A DNA stretch of 64,000 nt, from the NCBI GenBank assembly GCA_900544765.1, contig UQWI01000006.1, positions 62,001 through 126,000 on the forward strand, given 5' to 3'. Source of the DNA: an uncultured Eubacteriales bacterium (GTDB lineage: Bacteria > Bacillota > Clostridia > Oscillospirales > Oscillospiraceae). The translations under genes were made by a program, and so were the position numbers. The notes beneath the pieces were generated by a model, which saw only the letters and a list, made by a program, of their open reading frames with translations, was not told the DNA's origin and made no database searches. Positions within the stretch are counted from its first letter, which is position 1. Each line of letters starts with the position of its first letter. Below are positions 1 through 8,789 of the stretch, piece after piece.

Positions 1-1
1 C

Positions 2-946
2 GAGCAAGTCCAGTCCTTGGCTGAGGCGTATGCTGCCGCCTATGATTCGGCAGCTGAGAGCATCGGCGGGCAATATCAGCTTTGGGAGCAGGCGGCATCT
101 GTAACAGCGACAAGCGCCTCAACCATCAACAGCGCACTGGCAAGTCAGACCGAATACTGGCAGAACTATAACGCCAATCTACAGGCGCTCACAGAGCGAA
201 GCAGCGGCATAGCTGGACTGAGCGAGATGATAGCATCTTTTGCCGACGGTAGTGCTGAGAGCGTAAATGCTATAGCCGGAATGGCGAGTGCGAGCGACGC
301 CGACCTTGCTACGATGGTCGAAAACTGGCAGGCGCTTCAGGAAGCGCAGCAGGAAGCTGCCGGCGGCGTGGCTGACCTCACGACTGGTTTTACCACGGCC
401 ATGGATGAGCTTCAGACCGAACTCGCGGCCGACATTGAAGCTATGGACCTCAGCACGGAGGCACAGGAGAGCGGCAAGGCCACAATACAGGGTTTTATCT
501 CTGGCGCCAGTTCTATGTTGCCTGATGTTCAGGCGGCGTATGCCAGGCTTGCCTCGGCTGCGGTTGCCGCGCTTGGCTCTGGCGGTACTGGTGGCGCCGG
601 CACAGACGACGTCCCACACTATGCGTCAGGTACGCAGAGTGCTGCGCCTGGCTTCGCCGTTGTTGGTGAAGATGGCCCTGAGGTCGTCTATATGCGCGGC
701 GGCGAGCGGGTGCTCAACGCCCAACAGACAGCCGCCCTACAGGCGCAGAGTGCCATCCCGGCAGCGCTGCCCGGTGACAGCGGAGGATACATCATCTACT
801 TTTCGCCAGAGTATCATCTGTCCGGGGCGTCAAATATCGCTGACATACAGGCCATATTGGCCGAACACGACGAAGGACTTATGTCCCAGCTTGAGACGCT
901 CATAACGCGCCTTGAGGCTGAGAGAGCAAGGAGGTCATACGCTTGA
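2..946 (+). CDS. Tail tape-measure protein, C-terminal part (5' truncated by window)
   Basis: The reading frame is open to the window edge, so only the last 314 or so codons are present. The sequence is Ala/Gln/Ser-rich helical, then has a Gly/Thr-rich hinge and the motif APGFAVVGEDGPEVVYMRGG followed by ERVLNAQQT, which is characteristic of the C-terminal end of phage tape-measure proteins. The protein sets tail length and is housed in the tail tube before DNA ejection. Its stop overlaps the TTG start of the tail X gene, consistent with the usual order tape measure, X, D in P2-like phages. Confidence 0.85.
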   Translation, partial: EQVQSLAEAYAAAYDSAAESIGGQYQLWEQAASVTATSASTINSALASQTEYWQNYNANLQALTERSSGIAGLSEMIASFADGSAESVNAIAGMASASDADLATMVENWQALQEAQQEAAGGVADLTTGFTTAMDELQTELAADIEAMDLSTEAQESGKATIQGFISGASSMLPDVQAAYARLASAAVAALGSGGTGGAGTDDVPHYASGTQSAAPGFAVVGEDGPEVVYMRGGERVLNAQQTAALQAQSAIPAALPGDSGGYIIYFSPEYHLSGASNIADIQAILAEHDEGLMSQLETLITRLEAERARRSYA

Positions 947-1155
947 GCACGTACACGACCGTACAGGGCGATATGTGGGACAGTGTTTCCTACAAAGTAT
1001 TCGGCGACGTGGCCTATACCGACAAAATCATGAATCTCAATCACAAATACCGAAACATATATATCTTTCCGGCCGGTATTACGCTCACGCTGCCGGAGCC
1101 GGAGGATAAGGCGGTCAGCACGCTGCCGCCGTGGAAACAGGTGAGCAGTGTATGA
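943..1155 (+). CDS. Tail protein X (LysM-like, P2 gpX family)
   Basis: A 70-residue protein with the family pattern VQGDMWDSVSYKVFGD, then NHKYRNIYIFPAGITLTLPE, a LysM-like fold used as a small baseplate or tail-completion component. The start is TTG and overlaps the tape-measure stop by four bases. The stop overlaps the ATG of the following gpD gene. Length and position match gpX of P2-like phages; identification is by family pattern and synteny. Confidence 0.85.
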   Translation: MSTYTTVQGDMWDSVSYKVFGDVAYTDKIMNLNHKYRNIYIFPAGITLTLPEPEDKAVSTLPPWKQVSSV

Positions 1156-2219
1156 GCCGCCGAGATATAGCAAGACGAGCGGCGGTTGAAGTATCGTTTG
1201 CGGGTGTAGATATCACACGCTCCATTAGGCCATACCTCCTGTCACTGACCTATACCGACAATGAAGAGGACGAAACCGACGACCTCCAAATCAAGCTGCA
1301 AGACCGCGAAGCCATTTGGACGGAATCATGGCTCGATGAGCTTATAAAGGCAACTGCGGCGTCTCGGATGAAGATTGACGCCGTAATTGCCACCCGCAAC
1401 TGGAATGGCGACGGCGGTGACGTTGTTTTGCCGTGCGGGTTGTTTGAACTTGACTCTGTAAGCGCTGAGGGGCCGCCAAACACTGTGACCATAAAGGCCA
1501 CGGCTCTTCCATTTTCGGCCTCCATTCGGCAGACAAAGAAAAACCGCGTTTGGGAGGCCTACTATCTTTCTGGCATAGCGAATCAGATGTGCAGCGAAGC
1601 CGGAATGACGTGTATGTACCTCTCAGCCGATGATCCGTACTTCGAGCGTGAGGAACAGGTCAAAACCAGCGACATAGCGTTCCTGAGTGAACTCTGCCAT
1701 AATTCCGGAATCAGCCTCAAGGTCACGAACAACATAGTCGTGCTGTTCGACCAGCGCGACTATGAGAGCCGCCCTGAGGTCATGACAATAACTCGCGGTG
1801 ATGGCAGCTATACGCGGCACAGCATAGGCACAAGCGCTGCCGAGACACAGTATGCATCGTGCCGAGTGAGCTATGTTGACCCGCGAAACGGTCAATGCAT
1901 AGAGGGCATCGCCAAGACCGAGGACTATAACGACGACGCCACCGATAACCAGCAGCTCGAAATTTCTGCACGCGTGGCCAGCGTGGCCGAAGCAGAGCAG
2001 CTTGCCGAAAAACTGCTGCGTCTGCACAACAAGTTTTCACGGACGTGTTCCTTTACGCTTCCGGGGAGCCCGGGATTGGTCGCGGGCGTGACCGTGCGCT
2101 TGGCGCGTTGGGGCGACTGGAGCGGAAAGTATATTATCAAGCAGGCCACGCACTCCGTATCCGGCAGCGGAGGCTATACCACACAGATAAATCTACGCCG
2201 GGTGTTGGAGGGATATTGA
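1152..2219 (+). CDS. Phage late control protein D (gpD-like, baseplate hub)
   Basis: A 355-residue protein beginning at an ATGA overlap with gpX. It shows the gpD/gp27-like arrangement: an N-terminal beta-rich segment (VEVSFAGVDITRSIRPYLLS), a domain with DRRD-like acidic loops, and a C-terminal segment with PGLVAGVTVRLARWGDWSGK that forms the hub barrel. In P2 and Mu this protein forms the trimeric hub between tube and spike. An ATG-proximal AGGTG lies about eight bases upstream. The next gene, gpV, overlaps its stop (TGATG). Confidence 0.85.
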   Translation: MSRRDIARRAAVEVSFAGVDITRSIRPYLLSLTYTDNEEDETDDLQIKLQDREAIWTESWLDELIKATAASRMKIDAVIATRNWNGDGGDVVLPCGLFELDSVSAEGPPNTVTIKATALPFSASIRQTKKNRVWEAYYLSGIANQMCSEAGMTCMYLSADDPYFEREEQVKTSDIAFLSELCHNSGISLKVTNNIVVLFDQRDYESRPEVMTITRGDGSYTRHSIGTSAAETQYASCRVSYVDPRNGQCIEGIAKTEDYNDDATDNQQLEISARVASVAEAEQLAEKLLRLHNKFSRTCSFTLPGSPGLVAGVTVRLARWGDWSGKYIIKQATHSVSGSGGYTTQINLRRVLEGY

Positions 2220-2551
2220 TGGCAAACGCGCCTCTTGAGAATATCGTGCGTGAAGGAACCGTAACGGCGGTCGACGCGGATACTCGCCGGGCGCGCGTCA
2301 AGTTCCAAGACCTCAATATTATTTCAGACTGGCTGCCTGTGCTGTCTACACCGCCATTCATTCCAGATTATGAGGGCGAACAGCGCACAGAGTACGAGTC
2401 CGGCGGTAGCGGAGAAGCGGCTTTCGCGAGTCACAAACACGACCTTATCATCAAGCCGTGGTTGCCCAGCGTCAACGACACGGTGCTGGTTGTGTATCTT
2501 CCGCTGCGTAGTGCTGACGGATTCATACTGGGGAGGATAGACCCATGGTAA
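2219..2551 (+). CDS. Baseplate assembly protein V / spike-like protein
   Basis: A 110-residue protein with an OB-fold-like pattern (GTVTAVDADTRRARVKFQD, then SDWLPVL, then LPSVNDTVLVVYLP and DGFILGRI) typical of phage gpV/gp45-type central spike proteins that pierce the cell envelope. It is shorter than P2 gpV, so the C-terminal needle is absent or supplied elsewhere. It starts in a TGATG overlap with gpD and overlaps the following gpU gene by seven bases. Confidence 0.75.
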   Translation: MANAPLENIVREGTVTAVDADTRRARVKFQDLNIISDWLPVLSTPPFIPDYEGEQRTEYESGGSGEAAFASHKHDLIIKPWLPSVNDTVLVVYLPLRSADGFILGRIDPW

Positions 2552-2937
2552 TAGGTTGTATAGGCGCTGTGCCTTTCTACGTATCCTCCGAGGCTGTGAA
2601 GACCTTCGAGACGTTCCAGCTGTCCAGCTCTGCGAGATATGCCACACACCAGCTCGCCTACGGCAACACGCTGCTCGAGTTCACCGGCACAGACCCCTCC
2701 CAGGTGCAGATAGAGATACTTCTTTCTGCGTATCTCGGCGTGAGCCCGGCGGCAGAGTATCGTCAGCTTGAGACATACGAGCTCAATGGTATTGCCGTCC
2801 CTGTCGTTATGGGCGATTACGCCTACGGCCGCTGGCGGTGGGTTATAACTGGCCTGACCTACAGGCCGGAACACTACGACAAGTATGGCAACGTTACCAG
2901 CGCCAAGGTGAGCGTGACGCTGAAAGAATACATGTGA
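2545..2937 (+). CDS. Tail protein U (P2 gpU-like)
   Basis: A 130-residue protein containing TFETFQLSSSARYATHQL and the run RWRWVITGLTYRPEHYDKYG near the C-terminus, the pattern of gpU-family tail-completion proteins. A GGGAGG Shine-Dalgarno sits about ten bases before the ATG, inside gpV. In P2-like phages gpU caps the tail tube near the head end. The start codon overlaps the gpV stop region. Confidence 0.75.
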   Translation: MVIGCIGAVPFYVSSEAVKTFETFQLSSSARYATHQLAYGNTLLEFTGTDPSQVQIEILLSAYLGVSPAAEYRQLETYELNGIAVPVVMGDYAYGRWRWVITGLTYRPEHYDKYGNVTSAKVSVTLKEYM

Positions 2938-2946
2938 GGTGATGAC

Positions 2947-3276
2947 ATGAACTACACAGTAAAGGTCACTGACCTGAGCCGCATCACCTTCAATGACACA
3001 GATACAGTTCACTCCATTCTGCAGAACGTAGCTATAATAATCGCCACACGACAGGGCACGGTGCCGTTGTATCGTGAATTTGGAATGTCTCACGACTTCC
3101 TTGACAGGCCCATAAATGCGGTAAGGACGATGATGTATGCAGAGATACGCGAGGCCGTGGAGCGCTTTGAACCGAGAGTGCGTGTCACAGGCGTGCATTA
3201 CGATGACATGGGCACAATTGAGGGAGTGCTGAATCCGACGGTGGAGGTGGAAATCATAGATGAGCAGGAATACTGA
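2947..3276 (+). CDS. Baseplate wedge protein W (GPW/gp25 family)
   Basis: A 109-residue protein. The central region ILQNVAIIIATRQGTVPLYR followed by EFGMSHDFLDRP matches the gpW/gp25 lysozyme-fold family that forms the baseplate wedge with gpJ. An AGGTGATGAC Shine-Dalgarno precedes the ATG. The 3' end overlaps the gpJ start by 17 bases, as is common for this gene pair. Confidence 0.9.
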   Translation: MNYTVKVTDLSRITFNDTDTVHSILQNVAIIIATRQGTVPLYREFGMSHDFLDRPINAVRTMMYAEIREAVERFEPRVRVTGVHYDDMGTIEGVLNPTVEVEIIDEQEY

Positions 3277-4633
3277 ATATCAGTTCGTTCCGACTGATAC
3301 CCGTGAAGTAGAGGCTCGGATGATTGCCTCTTATGCGGATAAAAGCAAGCAGACTGTTCGGCCAGCCAGCCCGGAGAGGTTGTTTATCGACTGGGTTGCC
3401 TCTGCGATTCTAGCAATCCGAGTCCTCATAAACTATACGGGCAACCAGAACATACCCAGCCGTGCCGAGGAACTGAACCTTGACGCCCTCGGAGAGCTGG
3501 CATACGTCCTTGAACGTCCGGACGCTCAGTGCGCAGTCTGCACCGAGCGTTTTTACATATCTGAGCCACAGAATACAGCCATACTCATTCCGGCTGGCAA
3601 CAGAGTCACCGACATTGCAAGTACGCTCATATGGGAGACGGTTGAGGACGTGTACGTCCCTATAGGCGCCACTTATGTCGATGTGCAGATACGCTGCCAG
3701 ACGCCCGGAGTTGTGGGCAACGACTGGGCCGAGGGACAAATCAACACATTCGTTGACCTCTATGACTATTGCCTATGCTGTGAGAACATTACGGTCAGCG
3801 ACGACGGCGCCGACGTGCCCACGGATGACGAATACTACGAGCTCATGCGGGCCAGCATGGATGCGTACAGTACGGCCGGCCCGAAGGGAGCCTATGAGTA
3901 CCACGCCAAGCGTGTCTCAAATGAAATTGGCGATGTTGCCGCGGTGCAGCCCGCTGACACGCTGACCGTCGAGCTGCCCCTGTACGAGCGTGACGGCGTG
4001 AAGTACGCTTTCTTCGGCGGCGACACCATAAACGTTGACGCGGTCAAGGTCAGCAAACCTGACGGCACTGCAGCGCTCGATGGCGCGGATTACTCCTGTA
4101 CCTACATCAATGGACTGCTTGTTATCGAGATAGAACCAGCTGGCAGTCTTGCGGATGTCGAAAGTATCAGCGTGGGCATAGCCCGGGAAATGGCCGGGCA
4201 CGTCAACATATATGTCCTCATGGATGATGGGAATCCAGCCGGAGATGAAATCAAGGCGGCAGTGCTTGCTGCCTGCAATGACACTACCATCAGGCCGCTT
4301 ACTGATTACGTCGCCGTCCTCGACCCCGACATAGTAGAGTACGACATCGACGTTACGTATTACATCCCGTCTACAACTACAAGCAGCTCCGCAGAGGTTG
4401 AGGCGGCTGTAGAGGCAGCGACGCAGGAATACATAGCCTGGCAATGCGCCAAGCTCGGGAGAGATATCAACCCGTCCAAGCTATATGACTTGCTTATGCA
4501 CACGGGCATCAAGCGCCTGGAGATGCGCTCGCCGGTGTTCACGCGGCTCTACGACGGCACCGAACACCTCACACCGCAGCTTGCCAAAATACGCAGTGTC
4601 AAACTGGTAAACGGGGGCCATGAACATGAGTAA
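3260..4633 (+). CDS. Baseplate J-like protein (gpJ)
   Basis: A 457-residue protein of the baseplate J family. The N-terminal part carries PASPERLFIDWVASAILAIR and NIPSRAEELNLDALGELAYV, and the middle contains PKGAYEYHAKRVSNEIGDVA, both hallmarks of gpJ. It forms the wedge arms that connect hub, fibres and sheath. Size agrees with Firmicutes myophage J proteins. It overlaps gpW at its start and gpI at its end. Confidence 0.9.
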   Translation: MSRNTEYQFVPTDTREVEARMIASYADKSKQTVRPASPERLFIDWVASAILAIRVLINYTGNQNIPSRAEELNLDALGELAYVLERPDAQCAVCTERFYISEPQNTAILIPAGNRVTDIASTLIWETVEDVYVPIGATYVDVQIRCQTPGVVGNDWAEGQINTFVDLYDYCLCCENITVSDDGADVPTDDEYYELMRASMDAYSTAGPKGAYEYHAKRVSNEIGDVAAVQPADTLTVELPLYERDGVKYAFFGGDTINVDAVKVSKPDGTAALDGADYSCTYINGLLVIEIEPAGSLADVESISVGIAREMAGHVNIYVLMDDGNPAGDEIKAAVLAACNDTTIRPLTDYVAVLDPDIVEYDIDVTYYIPSTTTSSSAEVEAAVEAATQEYIAWQCAKLGRDINPSKLYDLLMHTGIKRLEMRSPVFTRLYDGTEHLTPQLAKIRSVKLVNGGHEHE

Positions 4634-5384
4634 TCACGGCCTTACAGTGGAGAATCTGATGCGCGTGCTGCCTGCCGTCCTTGCCAGAGACAAGAATGCC
4701 CACGCACTCGCAGAAGCTATAGCCGAAGCACTGGTTGCAGAGTTGGAGAGCATCGACCTCGTACGCATCTACGCGCGCATCGATGAGCTCCCGGAAGACT
4801 TGCTTGACATCCTTGCCTATGACTTCAAGGTTGATTGGTGGGATGGCGATTATACACTCGAGCAAAAACGCAAGACCCTCAAGGACTCGTGGCGAGTACA
4901 CAGGATGATGGGCACCCGCGCAGCGGTAGAACTTGCCACACGGGCAGTGTTTTCAACGGCTACGGTCAGCGAGTGGTTCGAGTATGGCGGGAAACCGTAC
5001 TATTTTCGCTTGAGCGTCGATGACACGGACATCCTGGTCACGGACGAAGGCCATCAGAAGCTGATGGACCGAATCAACTGGTTTAAGAGTCTACGCTCCA
5101 GACTGGAAAAAATCGAGTACGTCTCCACGATAACGCTGGCCCCAAGCATTGTTGGAATTGCCAGCGGCCTTGGGTATGCCATGACGGAGACTACGCTGCC
5201 AACGTTGGAGCGGGAATTCGATTTCAGCTCCCGCCTATCAGCCGGTTCCGCGCAGATGGGCAGCATTTCAGAAGATACTCTCCCGACTCTAGAGCGGGAG
5301 ATTTCTTATAACAGCCATGTGGCATCAGGCAGCGCCATGCACAGCGTCACAGAGACGCCCATAGGCGACGTGATTATGCAATAG
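4620..5384 (+). CDS. Tail protein I (P2 gpI-like)
   Basis: A 254-residue protein. The motif LDILAYDFKVDWWDGDY followed by KRKTLKDSWRVHRMMGTRAA is typical of gpI, the baseplate component that docks tail fibres. ATG 4620 gives two extra residues; ATG 4626 is better placed behind GGGGG and may be the real start. The C-terminal 75 residues carry a duplicated unit, TTLPTLEREF and DTLPTLEREI, suggesting a short repeat used as a fibre-attachment extension. It overlaps gpJ by 14 bases. Confidence 0.8.
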   Translation: MNMSNHGLTVENLMRVLPAVLARDKNAHALAEAIAEALVAELESIDLVRIYARIDELPEDLLDILAYDFKVDWWDGDYTLEQKRKTLKDSWRVHRMMGTRAAVELATRAVFSTATVSEWFEYGGKPYYFRLSVDDTDILVTDEGHQKLMDRINWFKSLRSRLEKIEYVSTITLAPSIVGIASGLGYAMTETTLPTLEREFDFSSRLSAGSAQMGSISEDTLPTLEREISYNSHVASGSAMHSVTETPIGDVIMQ

Positions 5385-5396
5385 GAGGTATGAAAC

Positions 5397-5912
5397 ATGA
5401 GCTACTACGGCGGCACGGTCACCGTCGCCGGGCGTGACCTGATAACAAGCCTGGTTGCAGGCGAAACCATACAGTTTACCCGCATCATGGTTGGCTCCGG
5501 CGCTTTGCCGGAGGGTGTTGAGCCGATAGACATGACGGAGCTTGTCGCGCCTGTGGCTGAGGGCACATCAACGACGCCGGTACAGGACGGCGGCACCGTC
5601 TACATGACAATCGAGTACCGCAGCGACCTCAATGGCGGTCTAAAAGAGGGCTTCTGGCTACGTGAGTTTGGCGTGTATGCCAAGACTGCGGAGACAGATG
5701 AAATCCTCCTCTACTATGCCACACTCGGCGACAGCCCGCAGCCCGTCAATCCGCTGAAAGACGGCCGCGTAGACATTCGCCGTTATCCTATATCCATCTC
5801 GCTCGCGCTTGACCTCAACGTCCAGGTTATGTACAACCCGGGCGCTTTTGTTTCCTCGGCTGATGCCCAGAAGATAATTGAGCAGATGGTCAACGAAAAA
5901 ATAAGAGCGTGA
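5397..5912 (+). CDS. Tail fibre / collar protein, N-terminal attachment domain
   Basis: A 171-residue protein, preceded by a clear AGGAGG. Its pattern (RIMVGSGALP, then GFWLREFGVYAKT) matches the phage tail-collar fibre N-terminal domain (DUF3751-type), which binds gpI/gpJ. Here the domain is a stand-alone protein without a receptor-binding tip, so fibre tips are probably encoded by following genes. Its stop forms a GTGA overlap with the next gene. Confidence 0.8.
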   Translation: MSYYGGTVTVAGRDLITSLVAGETIQFTRIMVGSGALPEGVEPIDMTELVAPVAEGTSTTPVQDGGTVYMTIEYRSDLNGGLKEGFWLREFGVYAKTAETDEILLYYATLGDSPQPVNPLKDGRVDIRRYPISISLALDLNVQVMYNPGAFVSSADAQKIIEQMVNEKIRA

Positions 5913-6394
5913 GCTGCTCCGTAACGACCACCATTACTATTCCGGTGTCCGGATGGGCTGAGGTTGGCCCCGGAACCGGCGAGGAAGACCACGACGAGTA
6001 CAAGTACTACATAGATGTGCCGATTGCCGGAGTGGACGAATCGCATATCGTTCACGCGAACCCAAACAAGGTATCTTACAACGTGGCGGGCCGCGCCGGC
6101 ATGTGCAGGGCAATGTACGCCGGCAACGGATATGTTAGATGCTGGTCAGTGCGCATCCCCGAGGCCGACATAGTAGCCGATGCTGAGTGGTCACTCCAAT
6201 ACTACGGTATCATTGATGCGGGAGACGGTTACACGTTGCCCGTGGCAACTGAAAATATTCTCGGCGGTGTGAAGATAGGCCCGGGAGTAGAAGCGTCCGA
6301 GGACGGTACGCTCTCAGTTGATACAGCTACTGACAGCGAGGTCGAGGAGATGCTCGACGAAATATTCCCTACGGATGAGACCGACGGCGAATAA
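5909..6394 (+). CDS. Phage fibre-associated protein, unknown function
   Basis: A 161-residue protein with GTG start overlapping the upstream fibre gene. I do not recognise the first 110 residues beyond beta-rich character. The end, ATENILGGVKIGPGVEASED then GTLSVDTATDSEVEEMLDEI, is a short fibre-like repeat module that recurs at the end of the next gene (DEEVTEMLNEVFPTEE). The shared tail suggests both proteins belong to the same fibre or chaperone assembly. Confidence 0.6.
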   Translation: MSCSVTTTITIPVSGWAEVGPGTGEEDHDEYKYYIDVPIAGVDESHIVHANPNKVSYNVAGRAGMCRAMYAGNGYVRCWSVRIPEADIVADAEWSLQYYGIIDAGDGYTLPVATENILGGVKIGPGVEASEDGTLSVDTATDSEVEEMLDEIFPTDETDGE

Positions 6395-6433
6395 GCCGAC
6401 GGCTCAAATATATTGATTCAGGAGGAAATACAA

Positions 6434-7114
6434 ATGCCGTACGATTCCGAAAAGACCACCAAGCTTGGTCAGCTTAAGCTGCTCGCTCAGAAGGTAAAGG
6501 GGGAGCTCGACGGTCTTACTGCACCGGAGTATTCCGTAGTTAAGCAGGGGACTGCCGAGGAAGGATTCTTCTCCACTTACTACCTCACCAAGGATGGTGA
6601 GCAGGTAGGCGAGAAGATTAACATCCCCAAGGACTTCCTCGTCAACAGCGCTGACATCCTCACGGTTGAGACTGCTGACCAGCCGTATGCCGGCGCGCAG
6701 GTCGGAGACCTCTACATCGACTTCGTCATCAACAGCAAGAATGCCGATGACACTGCGTCTCACGTCTATCTGCCCGTCAATGAGCTGGTTGACGCCTACA
6801 CCGGCGGCAATGGCATCACCATCACCCCGCAGAACGAGGTGTCCGTCAAGATTGACAGTGCCAATGCCAACGGCCTGAGCGCCGACGCTTCTGGCCTGAA
6901 GATGGCAGTCGCTACTACGACTGCTGCTGGCGCGATGGCAGCCACCGACAAGACCAAGCTGAACGGTGTTGCTGAGGGCGCGACCAAAGTTGAGGCCAGC
7001 ACCGCCGGCAAAATCAAAATCAACGGAGCAGATGCCACTGTCGTGGACTTTGCCACAGACGAAGAGGTCACGGAAATGCTCAACGAGGTATTTCCTACCG
7101 AAGAGCAGACCTGA
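6434..7114 (+). CDS. Phage tail fibre-like protein
   Basis: A 226-residue protein. AGGAGG is about eight bases before ATG 6434. It has an N-terminal helical stretch, a beta-rich middle, a trimeric-fibre-like run (GGNGITITPQNEVSVKIDSA, then LKMAVATTTAAGAMAATDKT) and the same acidic C-terminal tag as the preceding gene. The TTTAAGAMAATDKTKLNGV segment is common in phage fibres of Clostridia. Probably an adhesin or fibre shaft; the receptor is unknown. Confidence 0.65.
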   Translation: MPYDSEKTTKLGQLKLLAQKVKGELDGLTAPEYSVVKQGTAEEGFFSTYYLTKDGEQVGEKINIPKDFLVNSADILTVETADQPYAGAQVGDLYIDFVINSKNADDTASHVYLPVNELVDAYTGGNGITITPQNEVSVKIDSANANGLSADASGLKMAVATTTAAGAMAATDKTKLNGVAEGATKVEASTAGKIKINGADATVVDFATDEEVTEMLNEVFPTEEQT

Positions 7115-7124
7115 GATTCACACT

Positions 7125-7150
7125 TGAGGGCGGGTAAATCCCCGCCCTCA
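7125..7150. other. Perfect 10-bp stem-loop between fibre genes
   Basis: TGAGGGCGGG (7125-7134) pairs perfectly with CCCGCCCTCA (7141-7150) around a 6-base loop. There is no T-run, so it may stabilise mRNA ends or attenuate rather than terminate. The Shine-Dalgarno of the next gene starts 9 bases later. Confidence 0.6.
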
Positions 7151-7172
7151 TCCCAAACGGAGGTGACATATC

Positions 7173-7571
7173 GTGAAATCTATCTTCCTGAGTCATCTGA
7201 AATCCGGCTTGCTAAAAGCTAAGGGCGAGACCGCCGAACTAGCAGCAGCGACCGTTGACACGTTCGAGGAAATGGACGCTAAAAAGGCAAACAAGCCTGA
7301 GACAGTCTCCATCACGCTACTGGCCTCCGGTTGGGCGTCCGGCTCCGGCCTTGAGCGGTGGCCATATTACTACGACATAACAAACGAGAATATCACAGAG
7401 GCCGACACAGTGAATCTGCAGCCTCTGCCGGCCAGCGCCGGCATTGCTGCAACCTGCGGGCTCAGCGCATACCAGACGAGCGCGGGAAAACTTAGACTTT
7501 TTTCGAGGCTTACTCCGCAAGCTGATATAAGCGCCGAGTATTATATCATCAAAGGGAAGGAGAATGTCTAA
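7173..7571 (+). CDS. Phage protein, unknown (fibre region)
   Basis: A 132-residue protein with GTG start behind GGAGGTGACA. The N-terminus is helical (SHLKSGLLKAKGETAELAAA), followed by a beta-rich part (VSITLLASGW) that resembles the same kind of domain seen at 5909-6394 (TITIPVSGWAEVG). I do not recognise a named family. The stop overlaps the next ATG (TAATG), implying coupled translation. Confidence 0.6.
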   Translation: MKSIFLSHLKSGLLKAKGETAELAAATVDTFEEMDAKKANKPETVSITLLASGWASGSGLERWPYYYDITNENITEADTVNLQPLPASAGIAATCGLSAYQTSAGKLRLFSRLTPQADISAEYYIIKGKENV

Positions 7572-8191
7572 TGGCATGGGGCTCCATAAATGTACCTGGT
7601 TCCGGTTCGACTACTCAGTCCAGTGCGGGTACTCCGCCGACTACAGGCGCTACTGTTGGCGACACCTGGTATAACAGTGAAAGCAAAATCTATTACATAT
7701 GTACAGCAGTGGACGATGAAGGAAACGCAACTTGGATACCGATTGGTGCGGGAAACGCTTCTGACCTGACGTTTGGCGACTCAGGGCAGACACTTGGGGA
7801 TGTTATTGACGCGCTAAGAGGGAAAACCATAACTGCCCTTGGTACTGAACTTCAGGCCGGTTCAATAGAGCTCACGCTGCCCGCAACGGTGTCTCAGGGA
7901 AGTATAGTCTGTTTCCAAGCACCGTGCGATTCTGAGGACATGACGGTTGGGCTGGTCATCGAGAACGTGCAGTATCCGCTGCGCAACCTGCTCGGCGAAA
8001 GCCTGGCCGGAGTGAGCGGACTGTTCATCGAGGGTGCCATGATTGCAGTGCTCATCGACCGTGACAGCGTGGTTGCGTATCTGCTGAGCGCATCCAGCTC
8101 CAAGGGCTTCGTAGCATATTCTGGCACTCCCCCAGAACACCGTATGAATGGCGTACTCTACGGCCAGATATTGGCTAATTTCGGGGCGTAA
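7571..8191 (+). CDS. Phage fibre-region protein, 3' end inside cassette locus
   Basis: A 206-residue protein. The N-terminus GDTWYNSESKIYYICTAVDD is a short beta module found in phage fibres. The last codons (GQILANFGA) run antiparallel into the 3' end of cassette A, and they cross the CAGATATTGGCTAA element that recurs at each cassette boundary. The 3' end of this gene may therefore also change if the locus recombines. Function beyond fibre association is not evident. Confidence 0.6.
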   Translation: MAWGSINVPGSGSTTQSSAGTPPTTGATVGDTWYNSESKIYYICTAVDDEGNATWIPIGAGNASDLTFGDSGQTLGDVIDALRGKTITALGTELQAGSIELTLPATVSQGSIVCFQAPCDSEDMTVGLVIENVQYPLRNLLGESLAGVSGLFIEGAMIAVLIDRDSVVAYLLSASSSKGFVAYSGTPPEHRMNGVLYGQILANFGA

Positions 8192-8745
8192 CTGCGGGGT
8201 GGGTAGGCTGTGGAGCTGGCGTTGCTAGCTGTGCCAACAGAGGCCCCTTCGGCGAGCGCGTATACGTATCCGTTACCTGTAACGCTTTGAGCACCATTTA
8301 CTCGAAAATTAAAGTATTCGCCTATGCCTGAGCTGCTGATATAAGTAAGATAGAATTCAACATTATCTCCGGAACGGTATGTTGCCTGATATAATCTATC
8401 GAACTTGTTTGCAGAACCGCTAGATACTCCCCAGTAGATAGTGTCGCTGGAACTTAGTTCGGCTATCTTGAAACCGTTGCCGTTTTTCAAAATGCGGGTA
8501 CCGTCTTCAATCTCAACAAGGGTAGAGTCTTCTATTGCAAACCCGCCGTTTGAGATTGAGTAGCCAGAGCCGTAGCGGATATATACGGGGCCGTTTTCCA
8601 GGACAGAATAACTGCCGCTACTGCTCCACGACCAAAAGCTGTCATTTGCGTTCACGTCTACATGCAGCTCACGTCCGGTAGGTAAATAAGAGTTTAGCTG
8701 TGAACGTGTAATGTTGCTTTTCGACCATACGTATCTAAGCGACAT
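8158..8745 (-). CDS. Fibre cassette A (RYVW-type), opposite to the tail operon
   Basis: A 195-residue protein read against the tail operon. It starts MSLRYVW behind TTAGGAGGTGGAGTA. Like cassettes B, C and D it has a variable middle with an N-G-x-F-x-I segment (ISNGGFAIEDSTL) and a conserved end (GTASNASSTAYP). After TACCCAC it ends in a short tail and a stop. It has its own Shine-Dalgarno but no visible promoter. It appears to be an alternative fibre module; expression in this orientation is uncertain. Confidence 0.7.
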   Translation of the reverse strand: MSLRYVWSKSNITRSQLNSYLPTGRELHVDVNANDSFWSWSSSGSYSVLENGPVYIRYGSGYSISNGGFAIEDSTLVEIEDGTRILKNGNGFKIAELSSSDTIYWGVSSGSANKFDRLYQATYRSGDNVEFYLTYISSSGIGEYFNFRVNGAQSVTGNGYVYALAEGASVGTASNASSTAYPPRSYAPKLANIWP

Positions 8746-8789
8746 TACTCCACCTCCTAATCGTACAAATATTGGTTATCTTGTCGCGG